Shown one piece after another: positions 26,433 through 37,865 of a DNA stretch of 64,000 bases. Made by a program: the position numbers and the translations under genes. A model generated the notes under the pieces. That model was given only the letters and a program-made list of their open reading frames with translations. It searched no databases and had not been told where the DNA came from. This stretch comes from Cercospora beticola. Lineage: Eukaryota; Ascomycota; Dothideomycetes; Mycosphaerellales; Mycosphaerellaceae. Positions within the stretch are counted from its first letter, which is position 1, and each line of letters opens with the position of its first letter. The stretch covers positions 3,906,001 to 3,970,000 of the forward strand of contig NC_088936.1 of NCBI RefSeq assembly GCF_033473495.1, read 5' to 3'.

Positions 26433-29400
26433 TATGCGGACGACCGACTGCTGTGCGACGAATCTCCCAGGCTCCGCCGACAGTATCGGCGGCAGTAGTC
26501 AGCTCACGAGTGGCATGATAAACAACACCTCTTAACTTGATGACACTTCGAGGAGGATCATAATACGAAGATTGGGGCCCTGCATAGTAAGCATTGTCCA
26601 TGGCCGCAGCAGTGGACGACTTGTCCTTGGTGACTGGCGTTGCCGGAATTGTACATTTGCATTGCAACAATGCACGAGGGGATGAAATTTTTGCATTGCC
26701 GTCTTTCACGATGGCTGATGATACCATACACGACCCTCCTGGGCTTGCGGAGGCAGAAAGTTCTTTGACCAAGTCTGGTCTCTTTTGCGGGTTACCAGGC
26801 GTCGCTCCAGCGGGGAAAGGGTTTTCAAAGGTTTAGATGAAGGTCTTTTGCTTTCAGCATATGTTTTCTTGTGCATTGTGCGACTGAGGAGCGTTAGAAG
26901 AGAACGAAGAAGAAGGAATGGCATGAGAGCACAAGTATCGACTTGTACGAACTGCGAGGCGTGGAGTGACAGTAGCAAATACGCACGACAAACTTCAGAC
27001 CTTATAAACTACTTTGGTTTCACAAGCTCATATCTGGAGCTCGCTATAGACGCAAGTGGCACACATGCTGTGCAGCCTAGTGACGCCGGCACTTTAAAGG
27101 CTCGTTGCTTGTATCTATTTTGCGGGTACTTGTGACGGCGTACCGACTGCCGGGTGGGCGTCCAAGAACGGGCACGATACAAGCACCGTTGCACGCCATG
27201 TATGCCGAGTGCAACGCGGTGGAGGCGCCATGGAAGATGGATGCCGAAGCCGAAGCTGCAAGTAAACGAAGCGACTAGCGTGGGTTCGTGAGAGCAAGTG
27301 CCGGGAATGAGATAGAGTATGGCGCTTACGATGGATCTGATGGCGTCGTTGCACGACACTACTACTTGCGTCGACGTTCCCACTAGGAGGCTTGACGAGC
27401 CACGCTTACTGTTTAGCTGCCGTTGCCCTGATCTACTGTGCCCTGGTTTCTGGGACTAGAGAACCTGTTCGAGTGTTGTTGTTTGTGGCCTAGACTATCG
27501 TGTCCATAGACTAGACTAGGCTATTGGGGACTATGTGCCAATGCTGTGAAGACGGATGCCGCGGAAGTTGGTTGCGAGCGTGGAGGAAGGAGGTGACGTT
27601 GTCCGTCATGCGGCTCCGCAGCGACTGCTAGCAATGTATGCTAGAACAAATTTGCCTCGCCTTGCCTCGTCTGCCTCGCCGCTAAAACCTCACACGACCC
27701 CGTCCGTTTCTTCACCATCGACCACGCGGGACCACTGGTGGTACCTCACTACGAACGACCCCGACTCGGCACGAAACGAAACGGTCGTCAGGTTGCGTGA
27801 TGCTTATATATAAGCTACTGCGGGCGGCAAGGCAGTAGATCCCAGTTCGCGCACGCGATCTCTTCGTTATTTTCGGTGTTTCGAGACTAATGCGAGTCAA
27901 CGCCCAAACCGCTGGCGTGTCGTACAAGGCTGCTCCTCGTGGCGGCCGTGCCACAAAGACTAACTCTCGCCCTACGGCGCTTGAGGGAAAGCATAATTCT
28001 TTCGCTCTTTGCCTTTTGCCAGGTCACCCCCATGCGCTGCCCGAAAGGCTCGCGCTTAGCGGTACGATGTTGCCGAACGGGGTGCGCGCTGTCTGTTCGC
28101 GGACTGGGTCTGATACATCCGGACCGGCGTCTTCGAGAACATCGGATCTTGCACGCATATCTGCACGGATTGCCGAAAACTGGAGCCGGCATTGTCGAGC
28201 GTCGAAGCGAATCTAGATACCGAAGTCTGCAAGCATAATCCGAGTCTCGGTTTCGATGTCGACATCTCCGGCGAGTGGCTGTTCAGCCACGTTGGGGGCG
28301 ATTCTGCCACGTCGTTGTGCAAGCAAGTCCGAAAAGCCGTGGGTATAGGAAGTCCCTTTGTGGCGTCTGGAGCGCCCGAACAAGGCTTGAAGTGAAGATC
28401 CAGCGTGGCATGCTCAAGATTCGATGATGCCGACAAGCTTGCAGCTCGCATGCCTGGGGATGTTGTTATCATGACGGCCCATGACACATCCTTCCTCCCT
28501 GACTGCTCATATGCTGGTCATCTGGCTGACCTCAGATGCATGAAGGTTGTCAGTACTGTTGCGAGCGACTCCTCAAATGCCAGAGACCGCCAGCACCTCG
28601 TCGACCGTACCGCGATATGCTCAAAAGTGGAAAGAGTATACCAACACTCTCTCAGAACACATCAGCTGAGGTCTCGAGATCGACTCGCTCCATCATCGGC
28701 CCACACTATCCCTGAAGCACGATTTCATTCACCGCGAGCGCCAGTTCAAGCTAACAAGCGCAGACTACCATCGACCAACACCACCGGGGTCGCCAGCCCG
28801 GCCCTCTAGTCCGTCTTGTCAATCGCACCGCCGTCTGCAGGACTTGCAAAGGCCTCGTAGAAATGTCTCCGGATGGAAGCTCGAAATCTTTACCGACACA
28901 TAACTGCTCGAGGCGCCAGTCGCTCATGAGCGTCTCGATGCCGCTCACAGCTCCATTGCAACGTCGAACGAACGGGACCAGACGGAGAGCGAGCTCACAC
29001 CTTCGGCGACTTTTCCGATGTCAGCAACGCCCTCCACATCGCGGCTCAGCAATGAATTCGTCGTCATCGCACATCTCCTCGCCCACGGTCGCACAGCTGC
29101 AGCATAATAAGAGTGGTAACATGCTCACCTTGATCCGTTGGCAAAGGAGAATACATTGTGAATGCTTCCATTCATGAATTCGAGACAACTACGTCTGGAC
29201 AACCTCATATATCATCAAGATTGCGTCAGTGGAAGTTCCAGACTGCCATGAAGTGTCGTCAATTAAAGCTTATACTGGTGGTACAGATGAGCTTTAGATT
29301 CACTCGAACCAAGATTTGGAGAAAGCTTAGGGTCCAGCTGCGGAGGCCGTTCATTTTGCACTCAAGGCTATGCTTCTACAACGGCGTGTGAATACTGTGC

Positions 29401-29545
29401 ACAAGTAAGGCTGAGATGATGCGGACCTTGCACGAGGGCATAGCTGCCATGCAGTGTGCTCGGGCAGCGAACTTCGCGCGGTAAGATCGAATCTGCGTAC
29501 TCGTACTAACTTCCGAAACCTGTCGAGCTCTAGACTATTCTCAGC
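26433..29545. other. Gene-poor region between the CON7-type gene and the MAPEG gene
   Basis: About 3.1 kb without a supported gene. Frames at 27890-28490 and 28400-28810 are open on one or both strands but show no domain and no consistent splice partners. Between about 28840 and 29400 plus-strand fragments broken by stops (such as SNEFVVIAHLLAHGRTAAA and AAEAVHFALKAMLLQRRVN) look protein-like and could be a decayed gene of unknown type. Confidence 0.5.
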
Positions 29546-30085
29546 TTACAGCACAGCATTCTTGAACTTCGTTCCGGCTTGAATGAACATAGCGAACAAA
29601 CATCCCAGTCCGGTCAAATATGACAGGCTCCTGGCATAACCCATTCCAATTGTGGTGCTGTTCATATACACCCAATTATACACCACTCTCGAGCCCAGGT
29701 AGACGATCGTTAGGCCGTTCAGAGTCGCGGGATTCAGCTTTGCAGCACTTCCAGCTACCACAGCGGCTGTGAATGGGCCAAAGTTCTCAAAGCTGTTCAG
29801 CATGGCCGCTTCGCCCCGCAATATGAAGCCTTTGGTATCTTGGTCTAAGTTCGAGGCATGGGCTACGCTCACGGTGAAGTTGCGTGGGGCGCGAGGATCG
29901 AATTTGGCGCCCGTTTGTCTCTCGTAGAGTCTCATGCTTAAGAAGCGGGGTGTGACGGCGATGAGCTGTGGACGTTAGAAAGCACATTGGTGAGGGTCGA
30001 GTTGAAGTACCCAGAAGGCTGGAATGGTGTACAACGCGATGTTGTCTCTGCGAAGGTCCGGGAGGCCGGGTAGGTAGGATGTCAT
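29546..30085 (-). CDS. MAPEG-family membrane protein
   Basis: 164-residue integral membrane protein of the MAPEG type (membrane-associated eicosanoid and glutathione metabolism), normally in the ER or outer mitochondrial membrane. Exons on the minus strand: 30085-30011 (25 codons, ending in a hydrophobic ALYTIPAFW) and 29965-29546, with a 45-base intron. Hydrophobic helices are visible at the N-terminus, at FENFGPFTAAVVAG, at TIVYLGSRVVYNWVYM and near the C-terminus. RGEAAMLNSFENFGPF corresponds to the 'R..A..N..E..P.F' core of the family. The substrate is unknown; fungal members may act as glutathione transferases. The start is the only ATG giving the first helix. Confidence 0.82.
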
Positions 30086-30380
30086 GGCTGCTGTGTCTGC
30101 TTGGCTAAACATGAGATGTCGATAGTATGTGAATATTCAAGATGAAAACGCTCTGGGCACAGGTTACTTGTAGGAACGGTGAGGCAGCCGCGTTCGCTAC
30201 CGAGACGAAGGATTCGTGTTATCGTGCTGCATCGCACTCCTCCTTAGGCACATCGTCATTGTGGTGGACGCAAGCGAAGTGAGTGCGTTGGTCGCTTTGC
30301 GGGGTCGAGACGCGTCGCCCACGAAATTCAAACGCGTCCATGCCACGAACATCTATTGCATCTCCCACATCCTACACACA
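30086..30380. promoter_or_regulatory. Shared divergent promoter, MAPEG gene / NSE1
   Basis: 295 bases between two divergent start codons. No specific control element recognised. Confidence 0.5.
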
Positions 30381-31442
30381 ATGTCTGACGACGAGCAAGA
30401 TGGCGCAGCCTACGGCCACACTCACCGCGCCTTCCTTCAGGCCCTGTTCGCCCGCCAAACCATCACATTCGAAGAGGCCAAACCGCTAATATCCTCCATC
30501 CGAACCGCAATCAACCCCGACAGACCTCACCTGCCCGAAGACGTCACAGAAGAAGAATTCGAAGACTACATCCAACGCATCAACGACGCGCTCAATCCCT
30601 TCGACTTCGAGATCCGCAACTCGCTACACCAAATTTCCCGCGAAAGAATCTACGCCTTGGTCAACACGACTAGCGATTCCCTCACCCAACTGGCCACGAC
30701 GCATTCGCCTGACGATATAGCATATGTCAAGCGCATTCTCGACACCATGTTCGACACATACAATACGCCGCGGCAAGAGATTATGGCGATCACATCGTTT
30801 CAGGCTGGAAAATTGGCGAAAGCTCCTGGAGGAGATGTGGATAGAAGAGATTCAGGACGACATGAAGAGACGCAACAGACACAGTCGAAGAATGCTAGTT
30901 TGACACAATCGCAAGCGGAAAAAGCCATCGAGTCTATGGTTCAAGAAGGCTGGTTTGAGAAGACTGTCATTGAATCGCGAAGTGGGCGTGAAACGGTTTG
31001 GTATACGGCTTCACAACGCGCGCTTATGGAATTACAGCAGTGGCTTGTCGATGCGTATAATGGGGATATGGAAGGAGAGGATGATGAGGAGGAACCACAT
31101 CAGAAGATCAAGTTCTGTAAGGCTTGCGCGGGGATTGTGACGGTGGGACAGAGATGCCCGAATTTGCCGTGTAATATCCGATTGCATGAGGCGTGTGTGG
31201 GGAAGATGTTTAGGGCGCAGAGGGATAGTGAAACTTGTCCGGCTTGTAAGACGGAGTGGAGGGATGCGCCGAAGGTGGGGATTGAGGCTGCGAAGGAGCA
31301 AGGTGGTGGTGGTTCTGGAGGTGGGAGGAGATCGACGAATGGCGTGGGGTCTGCTAGTGAGAGGAGGAGTAATGGTACTCAGGTTGTTGACGTTGACGAT
31401 GAGGAAAGCAGTGATGGTGGAATGGACACTGAGATGGCGTGA
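30381..31442 (+). CDS. NSE1: NSE1, RING-like subunit of the SMC5/6 complex
   Basis: 353-residue intronless protein. Nse1 pairs with Nse3 and Nse4 in the SMC5/6 DNA repair complex and has a variant RING that promotes ubiquitin ligase activity. The first 230 residues are helical, winged-helix-like (HRAFLQALFARQTITFEEA; LTQSQAEKAIESMVQEGWFE; 'TVWYTASQRALMEL'). The RING-like domain lies at about 255-300: FCKACAGIVTVGQRC, then PCNIRLHEAC and CPACKTEW, matching the C4HC3 spacing. A Gly-rich and acidic tail follows (VVDVDDEESSDGG). ATG at 30381 is chosen because it starts the conserved helical part; the open frame upstream has no domain. Confidence 0.9.
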   Translation: MSDDEQDGAAYGHTHRAFLQALFARQTITFEEAKPLISSIRTAINPDRPHLPEDVTEEEFEDYIQRINDALNPFDFEIRNSLHQISRERIYALVNTTSDSLTQLATTHSPDDIAYVKRILDTMFDTYNTPRQEIMAITSFQAGKLAKAPGGDVDRRDSGRHEETQQTQSKNASLTQSQAEKAIESMVQEGWFEKTVIESRSGRETVWYTASQRALMELQQWLVDAYNGDMEGEDDEEEPHQKIKFCKACAGIVTVGQRCPNLPCNIRLHEACVGKMFRAQRDSETCPACKTEWRDAPKVGIEAAKEQGGGGSGGGRRSTNGVGSASERRSNGTQVVDVDDEESSDGGMDTEMA

Positions 31443-31741
31443 GAGGAGGCTGTAGTTACGAGCAACGAGGGCTTTCGGGTGCTTTTGAGTTTAGCGAGGA
31501 GTCTGGCGCTGGCAAGTGAGAAGAACTGCACAGGAAGTAGAATCGCTGGGATGAATTGTCTTGATTCTTTTGCTCGAGCTCAATGGTATGGAGCTTCGGC
31601 ACTACTACTCTATAGCCTCCCCAGAAGCCGTATATGGGTATCCGTCAGGGCATCACGGGCCATAAGTAACCCAAGTCATGCAGCAGCAAAACCAAACACC
31701 AGCGCTTTTTTGATTCGTGAACTCCATGAAAATCGTACCGC

Positions 31742-32458
31742 TTAACGGTAAGACTTCTGGTAGCGGGCACGGGCACCTGGACCACCGAACTTCTTTGGCT
31801 CGCAGCGTCTGTTGTCGGCAACGAGGAGAGTACGGTCGTAGGCGACAAGAGCCTGCTTGAGCTGGTTCTTGCTGTGCTCGTCGACGTACTTCTGGTAGTA
31901 GGCGATCTACACATCATTGTCAGCTCGCCATGGTCTGTGAAGTGGGGAAAAGTTTTTTTTATCTCTCGCTCGTCATCCGTTGGGATGCGGCGGCCGAGTG
32001 CCTACTTGCGGAGGCTCGGTGGGACATACGATGCTCTTGGCAATAGCCTGACGGATGGCGTAGACTTGCGAGGTGTGACCACCACCACGGACGCGGACGC
32101 GGATGTCAACGTCGGCTGTGAGAAGAAGTGTTAGCATGCGATCTCAGATCGTGCCATGGTATTCATGCAGCGTTTCCTCCTCTTCCAGCGCAACATCCAT
32201 CCCATCCACGTTTTCCATTTTGCACGTTCCCAATGCTCATTTCTCCATTCCACCAACAATTGCCAGATTCGACGTACCGAACTTGTCGAGACCGAGGATG
32301 AGAAGAGGCTCGTAGACCTTGAAGCGGAGGATCTGAGGCTCAACGAGCGACAGAGGCTTGCCGTTGACCTTGATCAAGCCCTTGCCCTGCTTGGTGTGGG
32401 CGACCGCAGTGGCGGTCTTCTTCTTGCCGAAGCACTGGACGCTCTGGACGGCAGACAT
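31742..32458 (-). CDS. RPS16: 40S ribosomal protein S16 (uS9)
   Basis: 143-residue small-subunit ribosomal protein, the normal length for yeast S16. Its C-terminal tail reaches the P-site tRNA in the ribosome. Exons on the minus strand: 32458-32278, 32115-32030, 31906-31742. Introns are 162 and 123 bases. The protein starts [20 protein letters not shown], includes [32 protein letters not shown] and [19 protein letters not shown], and ends with [10 protein letters not shown], the tail invariant in this family. The longer introns are usual for ribosomal protein genes. The gene shares a 335-base upstream region with the divergent ATS1-like gene. Confidence 0.97.
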
Positions 32459-32793
32459 GTTGTCGGTGTTGTCGAGGAAGGAGGGTGGAGCGTTGGGTGT
32501 GAGAAGTCGTCGTCGTCGGCGCAAATCCGTGCTTGGTCTCGAAACTTTCGAGGTGTGGAAGGTGCGAAATCGAGCACGTGACGGATTGTGGGCTTGGCGC
32601 GAGATGTCGGCGCTTTTTGCTTCCGATGTGAACTCTGCTTTACGTGCATCACTTTCACAGCATGGGTAGACATGTTGTGAATCACATTTGGGCGCGCTGC
32701 GGAACTGGAGATCATGGCTGAAGTGTTCCCGAGATTTGTGACGCCCGCTTCTTGAATTCCGATCACAATTTGGAGCCCATTCTCGTTGCAGAC
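32459..32793. promoter_or_regulatory. Shared divergent promoter, RPS16 / ATS1-like gene
   Basis: Contains CACGTGAC at 32575-32582, the reverse complement of GTCACGTG, the core preferred by Cbf1-type factors. In Candida albicans Cbf1 takes part in ribosomal protein gene control; the same use here is an inference. Confidence 0.5.
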
Positions 32794-33888
32794 ATGGACG
32801 ACTCCTCCCACGAATACAAGCTACTTGCCTTCGGCTCGAATGGATCTGGTCAACTTGGAATAGGCCATGTAGAAGACGTTTCGTGGCCACACGAATGTCA
32901 AGGGTTGATCACTGGTTCTGCGGCGGATATCAAGCAACTAGCATCTGGTGGCAACCACACTATTGCACTCCTTGACGATGGCTCAATCGCTGCAGCAGGC
33001 GACAACACTGATGGGAGATGCATGGCGAGCTCTCTAAAAGAGCTACATACTGTCTGGACCCAGGAACGATCCACCAGTCACGACTATGGCACCGCAAATC
33101 ATGTCGCGGCAACTTGGTCTGCTACATTGGCCGTGGGGGAAGATGCGTGCTACGTATCTGGGTCTGGGACCTCCGGCGAGCTTGGACTCGGATCCACGGT
33201 ATCCGTCTCAGAAGCCATAGCGAATATCGAGGGGCTCATATCGCATTCTGATCGAATCATCAAGGTCGCCAATAGCATGGGACATATCGTAGTGGTGCTG
33301 GCAAGTGGAGATGTCTGGGGCTGGGGCAGAGCAAGGCAAGGTCAGCTCGGGGCACCAGCAGAGATCGTATGGCGGCCTCGTAAGATCAACAATGTTCCGT
33401 TCAAGGTCGTTGATGCAGTCTGCGGTAAAGACTTTACTTGTCTATTCGGAGACAGATCCGCGGGGGATTTTATGATTCTTGGTCTCGCTAGAAGTGATCG
33501 ATTCGGAGTGAAGAAAGATGCTCCTGATAGCATTCCTGGGTGGAAGCAGGTGGCAGCGTCTTGGGGCTCGATCTACGTGCTTATGGATTCAGGAAAGCTC
33601 TTAGCCTGGGGAAGGAACGATCATGGACAGCTCCCTCCAACCGATCTTCCACCTCTCGAGGCCATCGCTGCTGGCAGTGAACATTGCCTTGGTCTGACAC
33701 AGGACGGTAAAGTCCTGGCATGGGGTTGGGGCGAGCATGGTAATTGCGGCCCACTGACCGACCAGAATGGCGACGTCAAAGGCCGCTGGAACGAGATAGC
33801 GCTGTCCGGCACCGCAAGTGCTATATTCGCAGGTTGCGCAACGAGCTTTGTTGTGACAAAACAGCGTCGGCACGGATTGCCGAGCTGA
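32794..33888 (+). CDS. RCC1-repeat protein, ATS1-like
   Basis: 364-residue single-exon protein made of RCC1-type blades, predicted to fold into a beta-propeller. Repeats show as LLAFGSNGSGQLGIGH, CYVSGSGTSGELGLGS, VWGWGRARQGQLGAP, LLAWGRNDHGQLPP and VLAWGWGEHGNCGPL. The opening and the small size match fungal Ats1 proteins. Yeast Ats1 is linked to microtubule function and to tRNA wobble modification through Kti11. The ATG at 32794 begins the first blade; the frame extends upstream only to a TTG at 32752. It lacks an exchange-factor-type extension, so ATS1-like fits better than RCC1/PIM1. Confidence 0.8.
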   Translation: MDDSSHEYKLLAFGSNGSGQLGIGHVEDVSWPHECQGLITGSAADIKQLASGGNHTIALLDDGSIAAAGDNTDGRCMASSLKELHTVWTQERSTSHDYGTANHVAATWSATLAVGEDACYVSGSGTSGELGLGSTVSVSEAIANIEGLISHSDRIIKVANSMGHIVVVLASGDVWGWGRARQGQLGAPAEIVWRPRKINNVPFKVVDAVCGKDFTCLFGDRSAGDFMILGLARSDRFGVKKDAPDSIPGWKQVAASWGSIYVLMDSGKLLAWGRNDHGQLPPTDLPPLEAIAAGSEHCLGLTQDGKVLAWGWGEHGNCGPLTDQNGDVKGRWNEIALSGTASAIFAGCATSFVVTKQRRHGLPS

Positions 33889-33906
33889 GGCTTGACAGTC
33901 AGCGTT

Positions 33907-35565
33907 TCACTCGAACATGCCGTGTAGCTGGCTTCCTGTCAGCGCCGCAATTCTCCAAGAAGGGCTTCTGATCCGCGATGAAGCTCAAAATACTCACCTG
34001 AGACAGTCGTTGGGTAGGTTCTATGCCGCGTTCTAGGTCTGCTTGGCGTCGAGGTTTCAAAGCATCAGGATTGTACGTCCCTCGGCCAGGTTGTTGCGCG
34101 GTGCTTCTGCCGCTGAGATCGCGGATAGTCGGACGCATGCTGGCGGTGAAATTGTCGTTGCTTGCATCCCAGCCGAGCATCTCATCTTCGTCATTTTCAT
34201 AGTTCGGTGCGTCCCAAGCTTGGTCGTCAGCGACGACATCAGGGACGAAGAGACTGTCTGGATCAGGATCCTCGTCCTCTGCCATTGAAGCGCCCATCGT
34301 AGAGACTTGATCTCGCAAGGTGGGACGTTGGCTTTCGATCGACACTGGCTTTGCAGCATTCGGACGAGTCGTGGGTCGTGGCTCACTCAGAGTTGGCCCT
34401 CCGCCTTGCAGTGAAGCTATTGAAGGCTGTCTGCTCGATGAAGTGCCGTTCGTCCGGGTTGAAACGTATCTGACGTTCGAGCCAGGAGCAGAAGTCCCAC
34501 CACGTCGATCTCCTGTAGTCATCAAGGTGAATTCGCTGTGCACACCGAAGTTCTGGTATTCGAATTGCAAAGGTCGGTTCGGTTGCGAAAAGCGTGCCGT
34601 TACGGGACCTCTAAGTGTCTCGGCATGTATTGCAATGGCTCGAAAATCATTCACGTTGATCACGATGTGCAGATCTTGCTGCATGTGGAAGTCTTCGAAG
34701 TCCTCGGTATGGATTGCAATGGCAGTCTCGAGTGGTTGCTGGAGCATCCCTGCCGGCCGTGTCAGCGAAGAAGTGCTCCGTGGAATTGATCATACCTTTC
34801 TGATCAACTGATCTCTCCGTGAAGCTCGTGAAGGTCGCTTTGCCCTCCTGCGCTACAATATCGAGTTGCTCTGTCTTTGGACCAAAATGTTCCGAATACT
34901 CTCGCAGTATGCGGGACGAGATGCGAAAGCCTTGGGTTGCTGCGGCTTTGTCGAAAAGCGCGTGCATGACTTCTACTGCTTCGTATGTCAACCTGTACGT
35001 CCTCGTCATTCCTATACAAAATTAGGTCTCGCAGACTCGAATGTTCCGAACTGCTTTCAATGTACCGTGCTTGGAGAGCATCTTGACAATGAGTCGGCAC
35101 TCTGCGCTCTCTTCGCCATCGTGAATGCTCACGTCGCAGCGTTCAATCGCTGTCTCCGGACGTCTTGGGTCTCCGACACGTCCCTTGAAAACAGCTTGGA
35201 GGGCCTGCTTATCAGTCAATTGAGCCAGATGTTTTGTCTGACTCCTGCTACCTTGTTGTAGAGCTGGCAGGTAAACCTGTCCCCGCCGCTAGCTTGACTA
35301 TTCGCGTCGAAGTCGTATTCCAGGAAGAAAGACCTGGCATCAAGCGCGAAGGAAGCATATGCGGTTCTTGAGGAGTTCAATGCCGTCAACGTGAACTACA
35401 CGTGATCAGTCGTTGAAAGCAGGCGAGAGAGCTTTGAAGGTGTTTTCGGACCTTGTCGCTCTTCGCCTCGATGGATACGGCGTCTCCAAACTTCGCGAGG
35501 CATTGCAATAGCTCGAATATGCGTTCCGTTGCCTCTGGCGATAGCGAGAATGTCAGGACGGGCAT
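33907..35565 (-). CDS. RAD9: RAD9/Ddc1-like subunit of the 9-1-1 checkpoint clamp
   Basis: 461-residue homologue of Rad9, which forms the PCNA-like 9-1-1 ring with Rad1 and Hus1 on damaged DNA. Six exons on the minus strand: 35565-35452, 35395-35252, 35204-35066, 35011-34796, 34749-33998, 33927-33907; all five introns (46-70 bases) keep phase. The clamp fold runs over about 1-260: LTFSLSPEATERIFELLQCL, TALNSSRTAYASFALDA, YRLTYEAVEVMHALFDKA, FGPKTEQLDI, then TAIAIHTEDFEDF and DFRAIAIHAETL. The rest is a disordered tail with Asp/Glu patches, where family members bind TopBP1-type partners. The final exon is 21 bases and gives the short ending LHGMFE, probably the conserved terminus. Confidence 0.92.
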
Positions 35566-35787
35566 CTTCGCGAGTAGGTGATGGTCTTGGCGGAAGAAGG
35601 AAGATGCGAGACGCGAAACAGACGCGACTTGACGTGGAGAACGTCACTTCCACAACAGACCCCATCAACTCCATCATCCCATGCAAACCATCAAACAAAG
35701 GCGCCTTAGGAGGTTGCCCGGCAGTCAGCGCTGAACTGTGTCATTTTAAGTCTCTGTCAAGATATTTGCAACCAGATTCTCCCGGCC
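35566..35787. promoter_or_regulatory. Shared divergent promoter, RAD9 / LRR protein gene
   Basis: 222 bases between divergent start codons. No DNA-damage box or other site is recognised. Confidence 0.5.
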
Positions 35788-37550
35788 ATGGCCACCGCTA
35801 CTGCCAAATCTCTTCCTGTCGATTTGTACCACCTGCTCTCGGCTGAACTAGCTGAACGCCTAGACTTTCCAACGCTCTACAGTTGTATTACTAGCAGTGC
35901 ACAGATTGCCAACAGTGGTGCCATCGCTGCTCTGTATCGGTGTGTCTCACATCGCCTACCAACGAGAAATAATACTGACCTGGGGCAGCATCTCACATTC
36001 AGCACCAGTCAAAGGCGGCGGTGAAGGACTACCTCTTGCCGAGCAGGAGTTGACAGTGCAAAGATGGTCGATATTATGGCGCACGATCACGCTTTCTGCG
36101 TTCGGCAAGACGCTCTACCCTTACTGTCGACATCTAAGGCTACTGGACCTGCGGGATCTGGGCGATCTTCTCGATGATGACAAGTTCCGCGGCAAGATTT
36201 TTAAGAAGTTCTTCTCGGGCGAGCTTGCTCAATTCCATTTCGTACAAGCGACATCTACAAGAGGCCGACCAGCTCGCCTGGATATCAAGAAAATTGTCAC
36301 TGCGATTGGCGCAAAGATCACACAGCATAGCCCCATGCTGGAAGCGCTCACCGAACCCACGAATTCAAATATTTTCACAAGCGTGCTCTCCGACTGGGCT
36401 CCTCGATTATCACATTTGAAGTCACTCGACCTCTGGGACGGTAAAGCCTTGGCGAACGAAGATCTGCAAAAGCAGCTGCACGAACACTGTCCGAATCTGA
36501 GCAGCTTGAGGATATATTCATCACTCAACGATGATGCCGATCATGCTATCGCTACATTCATTAGCGGCATGCAAAAGAATACTCTGACTTACTTCGAGAA
36601 TATCAGCTCGTGTCGGATTGGTGCAGAGACCTGCTTGGCCCTCAACCATCATGGGCACAGCCTGCAGTCGCTGAAACTGGGCCTCGCTGCGGATGGCTTG
36701 CCTGCACTCGCTTTGCTACAAGGATGTACATCAATCACTACGTTGGCACTCGCCGCATCCACGGGTACACTAGATCTCAAAGCGACACAGAATGACGTCT
36801 ATGTGGAGATGGTCGAGTGGTTGCGGAATTGCACCAGCCTGCGTGAAGTCAGCCTCACCAACTTTGTTTCTGCTCCGGATCTATTACTTCCAGTCCTACA
36901 GAGCAAAGATATCAAGCTACAGAAACTCCAGATCAATGCAAATGAAGGCGGCATGTATGTGGTCAAGGACCATCGCGAGTTTCATCAGGCTTTGAGTCAA
37001 CAAGCTGGCCTGCAACGGCTGTTACTACGGGCAGACCCAGATCCAGTCATAAGAGACGATATCGACACTTTGATCGACGCCTTCACATCGCTAAAGGAGC
37101 TACGAGAGCTCAGCTTGTTCCGTATCTCAGATTACTTCAGCGATTCCCATATCGGCATGCTCGCCATCAGCCTGCCAAACCTCGAAGAATTGTACGTGGG
37201 CGGCTATGGCATCAGTGACGCGGTATTCAACAGCCTGGCAGAGCTCAAGAACCTGAAGGTCATCACATTCAGTGGCATTACAACGTTCACAGAAGCAGGC
37301 ATCATGAGCTTTGTTGAAAAGCTCGGTCCTGGGAATAGAGGTCTGGTTTTGGCTGTTGATAACGCAGACCAAGATACGGCAATACCGCAGGAGAGTCAGG
37401 ATACGATTAGGAATGCACTATCCCAGATTGACGGACGATTCGAGTATCAGCTTCTGAGAGGTGCGTTGCATGGACTGGGATTACTAGGCAGTACACTGAC
37501 AATTCACAGATCCCAATGTGCCTGAATTTGACACAGATGATTCAGACTAG
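35788..37550 (+). CDS. Leucine-rich-repeat protein with F-box-like N-terminus
   Basis: 554-residue protein. Exons: 35788-35939, 35989-37460, 37510-37550. The N-terminus (SLPVDLYHLLSAELAERLDF) resembles an F-box helix. It continues across intron 1 into a conserved-looking block with ILWRTITLSAFGKTLYPYC and RHLRLLDLRDLGDLLDDDKF. From about residue 140 irregular leucine-rich repeats follow (HLKSLDLWDG, NLSSLRIYSS, SLQSLKLGLAADGLPAL, LPNLEELYVGGYG, LKNLKVITFSGI), an RNI-like horseshoe. The last exon adds an acidic end, PNVPEFDTDDSD, instead of the 22 residues read if intron 2 is kept. A substrate-receptor role in an SCF ligase is possible but not shown. Confidence 0.8.
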
Positions 37551-37865
37551 CATTGAGCGATGTCGGGCTGGCATTAATTTGTGGTCATGGCTATTGACCA
37601 CAATCTGCTAGAAGGTGTGCCCTTAACTCGTTGTTTGCATTCACGGCAGCAGACACGTTGTGAATATCCTGTGGCCGGAAGAGCCATGCTCGCCATATAC
37701 AATGATTCAAGTGTTTGCTTGCCAATTCGTACCACGCTGGCATGCTACGCAGAGCTCCACCCAATGCTGCAACGTCATCGGGCCGCCCCGCTGCAAACAT
37801 CGGATTGACGTTTACAAAATTGGAACGATGACTTGCCTAAACAAAACAACTTCGAAGAAACGGCT
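37551..37865. other. Intergenic region and THI20 promoter
   Basis: No gene. I looked for a TPP riboswitch in this leader and saw no CTGAGA/ACC-GATC-type core. Thiamine control by a riboswitch is therefore not supported here. Confidence 0.5.

Noticed and set aside
31907..32029. Possible C/D snoRNA in the second RPS16 intron (GGATGACGA ... CTGA)
   Set aside because: Box C has a mismatch, the CTGA is the branch site, and no terminal stem joins the boxes.
37551..37865. TPP riboswitch upstream of THI20
   Set aside because: No conserved thiamine-element core was seen. Fungal TPP riboswitches are mostly in THI4- and NMT1-type genes.
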